From the NCBI GenBank assembly GCA_032821775.1, contig JAVLRN010000006.1, forward strand, positions 682,001 to 746,000: a stretch of DNA of 64,000 bases. Reading direction: 5' to 3'. Each line of letters opens with the position of its first letter. Position 1 is the stretch's first letter. This document shows positions 21,227 to 32,460 of this stretch, piece after piece. Source of the DNA: Sanguinoderma infundibulare. Its lineage: Eukaryota; Basidiomycota; Agaricomycetes; Polyporales; Polyporaceae. A program made the translations under genes and the position numbers. The notes below the pieces were generated by a model. That model was given only the letters and a program-made list of their open reading frames with translations. It did no database searches and was not told where the DNA came from.

Positions 21227-22807
21227 ACGTGGCCACGAGCACGAGCGCATGACGAGCGACTACGCATGAAGCGATCAGCGATATCGTCTAGGTCGGCATG
21301 GGCGTTGTTGGCACCGTTCTATCATCGGGACATCAGAAGCCTTCATATGTCGCGTACATTCTTAACCACCCACAGGGACGTGTTCCTTCTAGTGAGTAGG
21401 ATGCAGGACCTGAGCGGGTATCATCTGATCACATTTGTTTAGTAGAGACATTAAAAGACTTTCAAAATTCCATGACCGTTGGTCCGTCCAACCCGAGCCA
21501 AGCGGTTACATTCCCCGTAGCTTACGAAGCAGTAGGCACACGACGGCCTTCGAGCACCTAAAGCCTCCCATACGGGCGTCGGAACCCACAGACCAAACTA
21601 GGCGCTTGTCGTACACCGTACATGCACCCCGTTCAACTTCCGCGAGGAGCATCTCATGAGCGGCGAACGCCTCATCGATGCGGGCTCGTGTGCCCACAGG
21701 AAGAGAGACTTATCGGCCTCCGCACGGGCACGTTCACTTACGAGAACACCGAAGCAGACTGGGGACGATAATACGGCGACTCAGACACGGGCACTTGTCT
21801 CCTTGTCTCACTGCCTTCTACCGTAGTGCGCATGTCACGGTGCCAGTGGCCGTCGACGACTTTAGTTCAACCTCGCCGCGCGCCCCCTCAAGCAAAGATC
21901 CCGGAACGCTCACCGTTATCCTTTCACATACTTCGTACTCCGCACTCGCCAGACGTGGATAGAGGACTGCTATCCTGTGCCAGCATATTTTCCTTGGTTC
22001 CGGTCGGAGACGCCGCTCACGCTTGTTAAGCGCGGCCGTCAAATTCATATTCCCGGGCAAGGCAAACGCCAGGCCAGTGTACGGGGCGCTACGGGAGATC
22101 CATGTCCAGTACCGCAACTTGTGTGTAGGATGACTCAGAAACACGCATGAGACTCCCGAGTACCCCATATATGTCTAACGAGCCCAGGGCGCATTTCCTC
22201 CTTGCACAGCCAGGGACATGCACGCCACCGCGGACTTCTACGCGGAACTACCAGTCGGGGGACTTGTTCGGGATGCCGTCAGACAGTGCGGGTGAACCGT
22301 ATTCGTGTGCATGTGCGTGTTCCATTACGGCGCCCCGAGTGTACTCGGACTCGGGCAGGCTGTACGCTACAGAAACCTAGGACCGACGCTCGCAGAATTT
22401 AAACAGCTTTAGTATGCGCGAACCAAGGAGATAAGGATAGGTATATACAAGAACGGGTTATAGTATGTGCAATAATTAAGGGGAGAAGAAGGGGAGAAGA
22501 GAATAAAAACAAAGACCATCCACAGATCCACATCCAGAACAACAAGCCATCGATCGGACGAGGACGAAACAAGGGACAAGGGAGAAGACAAGGAGACGTG
22601 GAAGCGAGTAGGGGCGAGCGCTGAGAGTCCAGCCACAGCAAGGGAACACCACTGGAGAGAAATAGACTACGCGAACGGTCCGTGTTTTACGATGTAAAGG
22701 GTCAGAAGGAGCAAAGGGTATAAGCCGTGAGTCATGAGCCGTGAACCGTGTGCCGTGAGCCGTAAGTCGTGAGTCGTGAGCCGCAGTCGAGACAAGAGCG
22801 GGCGTGA
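21227..22807. other. 1.6 kb gene-poor region
   Basis: Only short, overlapping open frames without domains were seen. A purine-rich stretch lies at about 22470-22620. The short tandem repeat at 22723-22783 is listed separately. The region is the shared 3' side of the protease and the minus-strand gene at 22.8 kb. Confidence 0.5.
22723..22783 (+). repeat. imperfect 7 bp tandem repeat
   Basis: About eight variants of GCCGTGA / GTCGTGA follow one another with small changes (AGCCGTGA, GTCATGA, GCCGTGA, ACCGTGT, GCCGTGA, GCCGTAA, GTCGTGA, GTCGTGA, GCCGC). It lies immediately downstream of the gene at 22808. Confidence 0.6.
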
Positions 22808-24574
22808 TCAGTGTCTAGCGGGACGCGCAGTGTGAGACGAGTAAGGACTGCCTTGGGACGAGTACGAAGGTCCAGCCTCGGAGGCATAAGGAGGTCCGCC
22901 TTGAGATGGGTACGGATACCCGGCTGGAGGCGAGTACGAGGGGCCGGCAGGAGGCGAGTATGAAGGGCCAGCGGAGGGCGAGTACGAAGGGCCAGCGGGA
23001 GGCGAGTACGACGAACCAGCTTGAGGCATGTAAGGATCGGCGTCAGGAGCGTAGGGTTGCGCGGCGGCGGGGGTGTAGTAACTAGTGCCAGAGTAGCCGG
23101 GAGCAGAGTGGGGGGCAGGCCCGAAGCCCTGCACCGAGTGAGCGTAGTCGTCTTGGACTCCATTGAACGCGAACACCGTGCCGTCGCCAAAAAGGTTCTC
23201 GGGGAAGTAGAAAGGACCCGACAGGTCAGGCGCTGCAGCCTCGCCCGGTAAGCCTTGTCGGTTCATGAGGGGGTGAGGCGGGGGCGACAGCGTACCGGAC
23301 ATGCTCCCCTGTGGGTACAGCTGGCCGTACAAGGACGCTTGGGCCTGCCTGCTTGCAACAGCCGGCGGCGGGTATACGGTGTTCGCAGTCAGCATCATGT
23401 TCGGTGGGAACTGATCCGGGGGCAAAGGTGCGAGGTCAGATGCGTCTGGAAGGTGATGGTGATAATCAGAACGGCCGACGCGAAAACCAGATATACTTCG
23501 AGGGCACTCACGCGTAGATCCAGATCCCAACCCAGGCGGCAGGTCGAAGTCGAAGTCGAAGTCTCCAACCATCCCAAGGTTCGGAGACGGCGACGCCGAA
23601 GCCGGCGGGAGGCTCAGTGCGCGCAGCGAGCCCGAGCCTGGGGTATGCGGAGCCGACATGGGGTATTGCCAGGCCGTCGTCTCGATTGGGGACAGGTCAG
23701 GAAGCTCGTGTGACCCAGCCCTGGGGTAGAGCATCCGGCTTGGCGTCAACAAGGGGAGCGAGCCCGTGGACGGTGTATCACCCCAATTGGACGAGGGTGG
23801 GTCCTGAGGGGAGTATTCGCCTTGCCCGTTTGAGCCCGAGGTACTGAGCGTCTGGTGATGGCTTCCACGATAGGCAAGGGGCGAAATGGGTGTAATGGGG
23901 GTGAACGCGCTGGACCGGGCGTAAGGATGGGGGCCTGTGGGAGGATGCGAGAGAGTCCGCGGCCATGATCGGGGACCCGCGAGCGGTCCGCCGCCGTCTG
24001 GAGCCATCTCCGACTGAAGCACCGTGCTCGAGCTGCTTCGCTGGAGGTCGCTCCCAGGGGTGTGGGCAACGGGCATGGTCGGAGCACTGTGTGTCTGACG
24101 ATGCTTCGCGCTCCCAGCGGGAGCCGCAATCGACGGACGCCGCCGTTTGGACGGTCCAGCCTCTGGGAGAACGTCGTCAGCCTGACGTGTACGAGCCAAA
24201 TGCCCCAGCGCCGGTGCCGAAGCAGCATCATGTGCGCCGGCAGTCAGTCGGCGCGCACCATGCTGCGACGATCCTGCGACAGTATCTCCGCTCGCAGCCT
24301 GCTCGCGCTCTTGCCGGGGTCGCTGCCGTCGCGATGGGATGGACGATGACACGAGCTCGCCGGATTGGGAAAGTCGGAGGGTATGATGCGAACTGTCGGA
24401 TTGTGGTACGGGAGGGATTTGAAATGATCCCTCGTATGTTTGTACGGGACCGGGCGCTTCCTTGGGCCTGCCATACGGCCGGCGGCTCTGTGGTGATGGC
24501 GCACAGTTAGCGTCCCGCGGTGGCACACAGAGACCAACAATGGCGAAGCACACCTCTTTTTTCTTGGGGGCCAT
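22808..24574 (-). CDS. hypothetical Pro/Ser/Tyr-rich protein with C-terminal PSYSPPAG repeats
   Basis: An open frame of up to 588 codons starts MAPKKKEV at 24574 and ends at 22808. A consensus intron of about 65 bp (gtgagt to ccag) probably lies near 23445-23510, and a second short one near the start, so the mature protein is somewhat shorter. The product is low in complexity, with many phosphorylatable Ser-Pro sites and a basic cluster (GPSKRRRPS) that could be a nuclear signal. At the C terminus the unit AGPSYSPPAG occurs about five times with variants. No folded domain was recognised. A regulatory role is possible but not shown. Confidence 0.5.
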   Translation of the reverse strand: MAPKKKEVCFAIVGLCVPPRDANCAPSPQSRRPYGRPKEAPGPVQTYEGSFQIPPVPQSDSSHHTLRLSQSGELVSSSIPSRRQRPRQEREQAASGDTVAGSSQHGARRLTAGAHDAASAPALGHLARTRQADDVLPEAGPSKRRRPSIAAPAGSAKHRQTHSAPTMPVAHTPGSDLQRSSSSTVLQSEMAPDGGGPLAGPRSWPRTLSHPPTGPHPYARSSAFTPITPISPLAYRGSHHQTLSTSGSNGQGEYSPQDPPSSNWGDTPSTGSLPLLTPSRMLYPRAGSHELPDLSPIETTAWQYPMSAPHTPGSGSLRALSLPPASASPSPNLGMVGDFDFDFDLPPGLGSGSTRECPRSISGFRVGRSDYHHHLPDASDLAPLPPDQFPPNMMLTANTVYPPPAVASRQAQASLYGQLYPQGSMSGTLSPPPHPLMNRQGLPGEAAAPDLSGPFYFPENLFGDGTVFAFNGVQDDYAHSVQGFGPAPHSAPGYSGTSYYTPAAAQPYAPDADPYMPQAGSSYSPPAGPSYSPSAGPSYSPPAGPSYSPPAGYPYPSQGGPPYASEAGPSYSSQGSPYSSHTARPARH

Positions 24575-25197
24575 AGGGAGGTACTTGATATTCAGAAATT
24601 CAGTACTGTCCGGCTGTTCGTCCGATGGTGCTCGCAGTCGAGTGCGGCAGAAGGTAGCGTGGTGTGGGGGATCTGGGGAACGGTCGATCCTATGGTCGGC
24701 CTGCTTTTAAGTGCGCATCGCAAATCGCCGCATAGGCGGATGCCTGGCCGTGCAGCGGCTCCTTCGTGCTCTCCTGGGCTGGACAATCTGAGATTACCGC
24801 CGAGGGCCTGGCATGTCACGCACTGCATCTTCTAAGTTCTCGGAAGACGTGAGTTGATATTCGAACGGAGAGTGTAAATAGCCGTCCGAGACCTGCACAG
24901 GGTCAGCCGGCTCTGCGGAACTCAGGGGACGGGCACAATGACGGGGACCGGCTGGGGACCGGGCAGATTGCGGCTGCTTTTGGCAGAGGACACGCCGATG
25001 GTTACGAGCACTGCATTGTCGATGGCGAGCATATGTACTGGCCGCCCGAGTATTCGATGCGGAATGAGCCCGAAGTGCATTAGGAAAGCCGGATATTCGA
25101 CGGTTTGGATATCTTGAACGGCCTTCCAATAATACTATTGGGAAGGCATAGAGGCTCAGAGCACATGGACCCGCCTAGGCCGTAGGGCAAAAGGCAA
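24575..25197. other. intergenic, no gene seen
   Basis: No supported gene. It includes the presumed promoter of the 24574 gene and the inverted repeat at 25121-25147. Confidence 0.5.
25121..25147. repeat. short inverted repeat (hairpin)
   Basis: GCCTTCCAATA and TATTGGGAAGGC flank four bases (ATAC). The arms pair over 11 bases with one unpaired G. Confidence 0.5.
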
Positions 25198-25944
25198 TCA
25201 GGCTTGCCATGTATGGCACTGTTGCACCGTTGACATAATCACGAACACCGCCGGGAGGCAGGCGCGGGAAAAAAAACGGCCACAGCCTCGCCATCTAGAC
25301 ATACTCGGTGTCCAAAAGATGTGTTGGATGGATGGGGAGAACGTCGGGGACGCATGACATGGCATTACAGCAGCAGCCGACTTGGACGTGGTATGGAAGC
25401 CTCTTTGCAGACGCGCACTCGCAGCCGCCTGGGATTCCAAATCTGTCACAAGCTCGCTCACGGCTGACTGGAGAGACAAAGCAGGCACCAGCGAGTCAAC
25501 AAGTGCCTTCCTAGCCTCCGATTCACTGTGAGCACAAACAAAGTTTATTCTCATGGCGAACACGGTTGTATTCTGCACGAGGCCCCGACCAGCCGATCGG
25601 TTGCGGGGCGGAGTACGGAGCACTGAAACGAATGCAAATCGACCACTCATCATGATATTGTCGAGCAGAGAGCGATCGCCTTGTGACGCCTTCGCTAGAT
25701 TGAAAATTGCATTCAATCGCTGCCCCATCGCTGGGATGTGCACAATGAACGAAGGCGTCATTATGTCCGCAGCATCGGACCGCTGGACCTTCCGTCCGAT
25801 GGTCTCCAGAATCCGACGGATCTGCACACAGCAGCAGGCTGGCCAGTCACAGCTTGTGTGATATTCCGAGTCCTCGGCAGTCCCCTTGCAAGCGAGAACA
25901 GTTGCCCCCCTCGCTCCCACATCGCACGAGCCGGCTGGGCGCAA
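25198..25944 (-). CDS. doubtful hypothetical ORF
   Basis: This 248-codon open frame lies on the minus strand just downstream of the dynactin-like gene. Composition is unbiased and no domain, signal or intron pattern was recognised. Other frames are open in parts of the same stretch (plus 25553-25861). It may be chance or a decayed gene. Confidence 0.15.
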   Translation of the reverse strand: MRPAGSCDVGARGATVLACKGTAEDSEYHTSCDWPACCCVQIRRILETIGRKVQRSDAADIMTPSFIVHIPAMGQRLNAIFNLAKASQGDRSLLDNIMMSGRFAFVSVLRTPPRNRSAGRGLVQNTTVFAMRINFVCAHSESEARKALVDSLVPALSLQSAVSELVTDLESQAAASARLQRGFHTTSKSAAAVMPCHASPTFSPSIQHIFWTPSMSRWRGCGRFFSRACLPAVFVIMSTVQQCHTWQA

Positions 25945-26017
25945 TTATAGCGTATGGCGATCAAGATGAACACCGAAAGACTCACGAGATGGATCAAGCA
26001 GGGTTCTTGCCGCAGCA

Positions 26018-27281
26018 CTACTCATAACCCAGCTTGCGTCGCTCTTCTCGGTCCTTCTCCAATTTATCAACCTCTTCTTCAGCGTCACGTATTGTTTCAT
26101 CCCAGGATACGAAAAGTTCGGACAGGGTATCGACCTGATGCGAGCGGCGATATGGTGTAAAATGGAAGCGAACAAAAGGGCACAGGATATGGATGTGTGA
26201 GCATCGACAGATATCCCGAACTAGTCGGGCACGTACATTTGTTGCATAGTGGTCCATGAGAAGCGCGATCCGCTTCTCCAGGTCAGCGGCCATACGCAAG
26301 TCTTCATCTTGCGCCTGCAGCAACGCCTCCAGGCGGGGCTGTAGTGCCTCGTAGTCGCCCAGCTTACCCGCCCCGGTGACGCCCTTGCTTTCCAGAGTGC
26401 TGATTTCACGTAAGTCTCGCTCGGCGCCACGAATATCCGACTCCATTTCGGCTAAGAACGCATCGAGTTCGCTGGTGGACATGTTCTCGTATGTGGGCGG
26501 GTTGATGGGGAGCGTTCCGGAAAGCGCGAAGGCCGGGGTGAGCATGTGCGAGTATTGCTCGTCTACGGATGGTTCGGTTAGTTAGACAGCATGACGGCAT
26601 TTGGAATCATGGGATAAATCAAACAACAAGCGAGGCAGGTTGGGATCTCTGGGACGGAACCCGCATCGTGCTGCAGCATTCTGCAGCATGCATGATCATC
26701 TGGGCGACTCCCATCGTTCATGACTGCACAGTCTATCGCATGATGCCTGCTGTCCCGTCCACTTGACAGAATTGATAACCCCTTGATTCATCGAGGGCCG
26801 AAATTTTAGTGGCCCCAGGGGTAGGAGAACATGGGCGATGCAAGGTACAAGCATGAACTTCAGAGCTAGCGTACTCACATCGGTCCATGAAACGTTTGAG
26901 TGCGTCATTGCTCTGCGCGACGCCGTCTAACTTGCGTTGGAGGTCCTGCGCCCGACGAGTCAGGGTCTCGCCGTCCTTGAGCTTTTCCGCCTTGGCCCCT
27001 CCCTTACTCGACTGCTCCGATACATCATGCTTCGCGCCAAACAACAGCGTCTCGAGCCATCGCAGCCGCAATTCTAATGAAAGGGCGGGTGAAATTGAGG
27101 GCGGTGTGACCCTCGTGCGGGGTGCTTCCTTGTTGTGATCTGCGTCGTCCAGGTCGACGTCGCTGAAGCTGTATGGCGCGGTCGGGCCGACGTTGGGAGG
27201 CGGTGACGAGGGCGGGGTGGAGGTCGATAGATGCCGCTGGCGTTGCACGTCGCCCAGGAACACGCTTCCGATGTGCGACAT
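26018..27281 (-). CDS. dynactin subunit 3 (p22/p24)-like protein
   Basis: Three exons (26879-27281, 26237-26562, 26018-26134) join in phase to about 281 residues. The N terminus is Ser/Pro-rich. The rest is helical and coiled-coil-like (LELRLRWLETLLFG; LTRRAQDLQRKLDGVAQSND; DLEKRIALLMDHYATN) and ends with LSELFVSWDETIRDAEEEV. That last stretch and the opening LExRLxxLExLLFG match the layout of the dynactin p24 shoulder subunit, which helps link the dynein motor to cargo in microtubule transport. The assignment rests on this weak but co-linear resemblance. The first intron is long (316 bp). The gene is divergent from the histone chaperone gene, with 256 bp between the two start codons, so they share a promoter region. 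Confidence 0.6.
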
Positions 27282-27537
27282 TACGTACGGGAGGGCAAGA
27301 TGGGGAAGGTGGCGGCCGTCGGTGGCAGAGTAGGAGCGAGGGGGGCGCGGGGGCTAGTGTCGGCAGGAAGGGACAATGGCGGTGAGGACGATGGCGACGG
27401 CGGGAAGGCTGTCCGCTCCAGGGCGCGAGCGTGGCGTGGGCGCCTCTGTGCTCTGTCGGCCCCAGACGCGCTCCGCCACCGCGCGTTCACCTTTCTCTCA
27501 TCCCACCACCACCACGTCCCCCGCCCCCTCGCTCATC
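27282..27537. promoter_or_regulatory. 256 bp divergent promoter region (dynactin-like / NASP-like)
   Basis: The two ATGs point away from each other. A pyrimidine-rich stretch (27488-27535) precedes the plus-strand start. No TATA box was seen on either side. Confidence 0.5.
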
Positions 27538-29659
27538 ATGTCGTACGTTCATCAGTGTCTGTGCGACTGCAGCCGATGTTTAATGTGCACTGACGTCGCG
27601 CAGGGAGACACCACAGCCCACGGCCACGTCCGAACCACAGATGTCTCTCGAAGAGACGATCGAACACGCCAAACGCGCCTTCGCGCTGAAAAAATACGAG
27701 CAGGCGGTAGAGCATTACGCCTCTGCGCTTGAACTAGTGTGAGTGACACGCCTGCGGCGCGTCCTTCGACGCGTTCTGAGCGCAGCTGACCGCGCCCGAC
27801 GCGACACCGACAGCACGAAGAACCACGGAGAGAAGGCACCCGAGACGGCGGACTTGTACTTCGCGTACGGCAAGGCATTATTGGAGAACGCCATTTCCCA
27901 GAGCGGTGTTTTAGGGAAGCAGGACCCTGAGGATGCATTGGACGACAAAGGTGCGTGCTCACTTTGGCTATGGTTTCGTCCCTGTTCGGCTCCCACTCCG
28001 TCCAGTAGCATCACAGCCGGTCGTCTGTGGTTGGTTGGTTGATGCGTTTGAGAATGTCATTCTCTCAGATGCACTTGCGCGATGTGCGCCGCTGCCTTCG
28101 GCTCAGGCTGTTGACGGTAATATCGGCATTCCGCAGCTATGGTCGTGGCTTCCCCTACGCGTTCTCAATCGCGCCCGTATCTCATCTTTACCCAATACTG
28201 GGTTACGGCGCATGTGTTTCTGTCTCTTCCTCGTCCTCTACCGTGGTGCCCACTACAAGCTATGACGGGACATGACATCGCGTTACCGTGGGGCACGACT
28301 AGAATCACTCAACAGGTGCAGCTTAACTACTGTGTTGACATTTGGTGACACGCCGCTTATCAACGAGCTTGGGCCCGGGCTTTTCTCTCATACGCAATAC
28401 AATCATATGAAAGTGGCTTGTGGAATGGATTGTGCCTAAGAAGACTGCGCTGCATACTGCGGGTATCACAAACTCGATTGAAGCCCTCTTCGTGTTCCGC
28501 GTGAATCAGCTGTTTTGTTTTTTGGCTTGGTGTCATCCGTTTATTCGTGCAAGTACTGATCAAACTATGCTTCATCTGTAGACGACGCAGGGAAGGCCGG
28601 CGCATTCCTTTCTTTCTCCGGAGATGCAGACGATGAGCCAGTGGACCTGTTCGCGGAAGCACAGAAGGCAGTCGACGAGATAGACTCCGCGGCACAGCAA
28701 GAGGAAGAAGATGACGACGAGGCGGAGCCGGAGGATGACTTCAACGCCGCGTGGGAGGTGCTCGATCTTGCACGCGCGATCTATGAGAAGCAACAGGACG
28801 AGTCCGACGAGGTCAAACTCAAGCTGGCGGAAGTGTTCATCACACTTGGAGACGTCTCACTGGAGACAGGTAAGCTTGTGATTTTGCCCCGAGATCTTTG
28901 GAATGCTGGTTGAACGCGCATCGCAGAGAAGTTCGACCAAGCGATCACCGACTACACCGCTGGCCTCGCGCTCAAGACCGAGCTTCTCCCGCTGTCCTCG
29001 CGACAGATTGCGGAGGCACATTACAAGCTCAGTATCGTGCTGGACCTGACGTCAGGTTGTCTGGGAGACTCGATTACGCACGCGGAGCGTGCGCTAGACA
29101 GTGTAGAAGCGCGACTAGCAGAGCTTCGGGCGGCGCTCAGCGGCCAGGGCCTCGTCAAGCCGAACTCATCCGCACAGAATGAGAAGGGCAAGGGCAAGGC
29201 CACCGGCCCGGCTGTTCTGGGTGACGATGCCGTTGTGCACATGACCAAGGTACAGATGGAAGCCGAGGAGAAGGAGCTGCAGGGCCTTCGGGAAGACCTC
29301 GCACTCAAGGTGAGCCCATCTCCGCCGCTTCTCGCCGATTACATCTGCTAAATCATCGTCATCGTGCCGCACAGGTCGATGAGCTGAAGACCTCGCCGAA
29401 TGAGCCGACAGAGTCTGCACCGGCGTTGGTAGCCAAGGCGCTGGACCAGGAGCTGAATGCACCGTCTGCGGCAGGCGCTCTCAAGCAGTCCGACGTGCAC
29501 GACTTGACAGGGCTCGTCAAGAAGAAAAAGAAGAACCCGGAGGCAAACGGGGACCAACCCGCCGCGGCGTCCAATGGCGCCGCAAAGCGTAAAGCTGAAG
29601 ACGATGCTGAAGAAACTCAGTCAGAAAAGAAGGCGAAGCTAGACGAGGCCGCGTCGTGA
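27538..29659 (+). CDS. NASP/Hif1/Sim3-type histone chaperone with SHNi-TPR repeats
   Basis: Six exons (27538-27542, 27604-27738, 27814-27950, 28582-28869, 28927-29309, 29375-29659) join in phase to about 410 residues. The first exon holds only five coding bases. TPR motifs are clear: AKRAFALKKYEQAVEHYASAL, ETADLYFAYGKALLENAIS, and LAEVFITLGDVSLETEKFD with ITDYTAGLALK. An acidic insert (EEEDDDEAEPEDD) interrupts the TPRs, as is usual in this family. The C-terminal tail is basic and nuclear-signal-like (VKKKKKNPE; AKRKAEDD; EKKAKLDE). The family binds histone H3-H4 or H1 and delivers it for chromatin assembly, including CENP-A in fission yeast. The third intron is 631 bp, about ten times longer than the others. 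Confidence 0.88.
27951..28581 (+). other. unusually long intron of the NASP-like gene
   Basis: Donor gtgcgt and acceptor tgtag bound 631 bp between in-phase exons (DDK / DDAGK). Most introns in this window are 45-80 bp. The content has no recognised gene, RNA or terminal repeats. Confidence 0.6.
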
Positions 29660-29856
29660 CACCTGTCGGATGCGAGAAGATTCCACCGACGCTCCTAGTA
29701 CCACTCCGACATACCAGATTCGTTCAGATTCCAGCTGCGGCATATGTATCCCTATCTTCCACATGCTATAGTTGTTAATAGACTGCTTTCGCTTTCCTTC
29801 GCCCTCGACACCATCTCCCCAGGAACCGTCTATCACGATGCCGACTTTTTCTGGGC

Positions 29857-31455
29857 TCAGAATGGCACTGCCGACGCCTCGATCCGCTTGTGCTTGTATT
29901 TCTTCTTGCCTTCCCCGACCCCGAACTCGCCCACCACATGGCCGTCCGCGCCCTTGCTCCTCAGCATGTACTTGTACGTCACCAAACCTTCCAGCCCGAC
30001 AGGGCCGCGTGCGTGGATGCGCCCGGTGCTGATCCCGACCTCCGTGCCGAACCCGTACCGGAACCCGTCGGCGAAGCGCGTCGACGCGTTCACGAACGTC
30101 CCCGCCGAGTCGACGCCGCGGCAGAACACGGACGCGGCCCGCTCGTCCTCGGTCACGATGCAGTCCGTGTGGTGGGACGAGTGCGCGTTGATGTGCACGA
30201 TCGCCGCGGCGAGCGAGGGCACGGTGAGCACGGAGAGCGTGAGGCTCAGGTGCTCGGTCGCGTACGCCTGCGGGGTCGCCGGCTCGACGTGCGTGGCGAG
30301 GTTCGGGGGCGTGGGGGCGAGCGCCGTCTGGAGGACGGCGAGCGAGGCGGGGTCGCAGAGGAGCTTGACGTCGGCGGCGAGGAGGGCCCGGGCGACGTCC
30401 GGCCAGACGGTGGGGAGGACGGATTCGTGCAGGATGAGTGTTTCGGCGGCGTTGCACGCGGCGGGGTAGTCGATCTGTAGCAAGGCGTGTCAGCATCGTG
30501 TTACGATACGGTCCCGATGGAGGACGAGTGTGAAGGGAATGGGATAAGAATGAGATTATTGAGATGGGTGGGCACCTTGGAGTCGACCGAGACGCGGGTT
30601 GCCTTCTTGGGGTCTGCGGAAGCGTCGATGTAGACGGAGCACAGGCCGTCCGCGTGGCCCATGACGGGGATGCGGGTGCTGTTCTGGATGTTGCGGACGA
30701 GGCTGTTGCTGCCGCGCGGGATGACGAGATCGATGTACTGGTCGAGCTCGAGCAGCGCGGACACTTCGGCGCGCGTCTGGATCGCTTGGATGTAGGTGGA
30801 CGGGATAGAAGTTTTGGAGAGCGCTGTCTGGATCGCCTTGGAGAGGAGCCGAGTAGTCTCGTTGGACTCCTTGCCGCCTTTCAGGATCGCGGCGTTTCCT
30901 GGGATGGTGTGTTGTGAGGATCACGAGGAAACATGCGAGGATATGGCTCAGTGAAATTAATACCGGATTTTATGGCAAGGGAGGCGATGTTGACGACCAC
31001 TTCCGGACGTGCTTCGAAGATTACGAGGAGCACGCCGATGGGGCACGAGACCCGATACAGCTCCAAGCCGTCGTCCAGTTCGGATGCGTATGAGACATTT
31101 CCCGTTGGATCTTGAAGCTCTGCGACGTCGGTGATGCCTTGGAGCATGGAGTCCCACTTGTCACCCTTGGTGAGATCCAACCTCTTCAGTAAGGAGCCGG
31201 ACATGCGTCCTGCATCGACTTCTTTTTGGGCCGCCTAGTAACGTCTTGCAATTCAGCACCATCAATCATCGATCTAACCTATATCGCAATGCCTACCTCG
31301 AGATCTAGCCTGTTTGCAGCAAGGATGGCGTCCTTGGCTGACTCGAGCTCCTTGCGGATTTCGTGGAGCGCTTGGACGCGCTCCGAGGATGAGATGAGTT
31401 GCGAAGCCTCGAATGCGGCCTTCGCTGCCTTTGCGATGGACGTGGCGTCGCTCAT
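29857..31455 (-). CDS. PRO2: gamma-glutamyl phosphate reductase (glutamate-5-semialdehyde dehydrogenase)
   Basis: Four exons (31297-31455, 30964-31234, 30576-30898, 29857-30474) join in phase to about 456 residues, the usual length. The start MSDATSIAKAAKAAFEAS was chosen because it fits the family N terminus. Signature segments include YRVSCPIGVLLVIFEARPE, SLAIKSGNAAILKGGKES, YIDLVIPRGSNSLV, HADGLCSVYIDASAD and NAAETLILHE. FVNASTRFADGFRYGFGTE and HARGPVGLEGLVTYKY lie near the C terminus. The enzyme reduces gamma-glutamyl phosphate with NADPH to glutamate semialdehyde, the second step of proline synthesis. It is convergent with the NASP-like gene, with 197 bp between their stop codons. Confidence 0.94.
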
Positions 31456-31835
31456 ACTTGCATATGTTACCCTATTCCTACTCGATGTCAGTCGACTTTT
31501 GAGCCTGCAGTCTTCAGAAGAAAGTGTGCAGAACTTGACGCCGGCGCTTCTTGCAGCACAACGCCCGCAGCGACCGTGACTCGGATCCAGACACTGCGTC
31601 CGATCCTCGTCTAAGTTCCACGGTTCCCGGACCCACTTCATCGCATACTCTACGGCGAGCCTGGGCACGGAAGCTTCCTTAAAGCAGCATCGTCTTAGTT
31701 CGAGTGCTACGCAGAACGGGTTCGCGTGGTTCTTCCGAAAATCGAGCTGACCTTTTGCATCTTGCTCCTCCTAAGGTCAGAAGTCACACAGCTGGCTTCC
31801 GAGTCTCACCACTGGATCTGCTGATTATTGCACAC

Positions 31836-32162
31836 TCAGCCCATGTCTGTCGTGCCCCGCCCAGAGTCCCTCGAGATGATCGGGGACATCGTCAGCTCGG
31901 TCTCCGCTAACAGTTCTAGTACTTTGATCGCTTGCGCGGTGGTCCATGTCGAGACTGGCTGCACGAAAGCAGAATACGCCTCTTCCATGACATTCGCATT
32001 TGTTCCAAAACGACACGCAACTTGTTCGTCTTGATTGTCCTTCGTTTTGACCGCTTGTCTCTTTGGATTGGTTCGGTACACCGCGTTTGGGTTGACGTCT
32101 GGCGTCACGAGGTGGCAGAGACTCTTCTCCTGGAATTCGCCGGGCATTTTCTCAATCTCCAT
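31836..32162 (-). CDS. tentative small hypothetical protein
   Basis: A 108-codon frame starts MEIEKMPGEF on the minus strand. Composition looks protein-like (helical WTTAQAIKVLELLAETEL near the C terminus), but no domain was recognised. A divergent ORF starts 300 bp away at 32461. Confidence 0.25.
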   Translation of the reverse strand: MEIEKMPGEFQEKSLCHLVTPDVNPNAVYRTNPKRQAVKTKDNQDEQVACRFGTNANVMEEAYSAFVQPVSTWTTAQAIKVLELLAETELTMSPIISRDSGRGTTDMG

Positions 32163-32460
32163 AACCTCGTAAGCTCACCAATTTCCGGTGGACGAGCGCC
32201 CTCTTCTTCCCCAGCTCTGCCTATCCTTTGATCGTCTTACATCTCTTCGAAAATCGGACCTCCTGGGCTCAACATTCTCGTCCTTTGACGATCTCCTGCA
32301 TGCTTTCGCGAGTCGTGCTGAGCTCATCCCTGGTCCCCCTCGTACTAACAGATGTGGCTTGGACTCAGACTATTCTTGACAGTCCTGACCACCCGTTGGC
32401 GTTAACATGCCCATCTCTCTGCTATCTTGATGCTTTGTCAATTCCCAAACCCCTCTTTGA

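Noticed and set aside
29639..30496. 286-codon minus-strand ORF in a second frame over the PRO2 last exon
   Set aside because: Arg/Pro-rich shadow frame of a GC-rich exon. The overlapping frame carries all gamma-glutamyl phosphate reductase motifs and proper splice sites.
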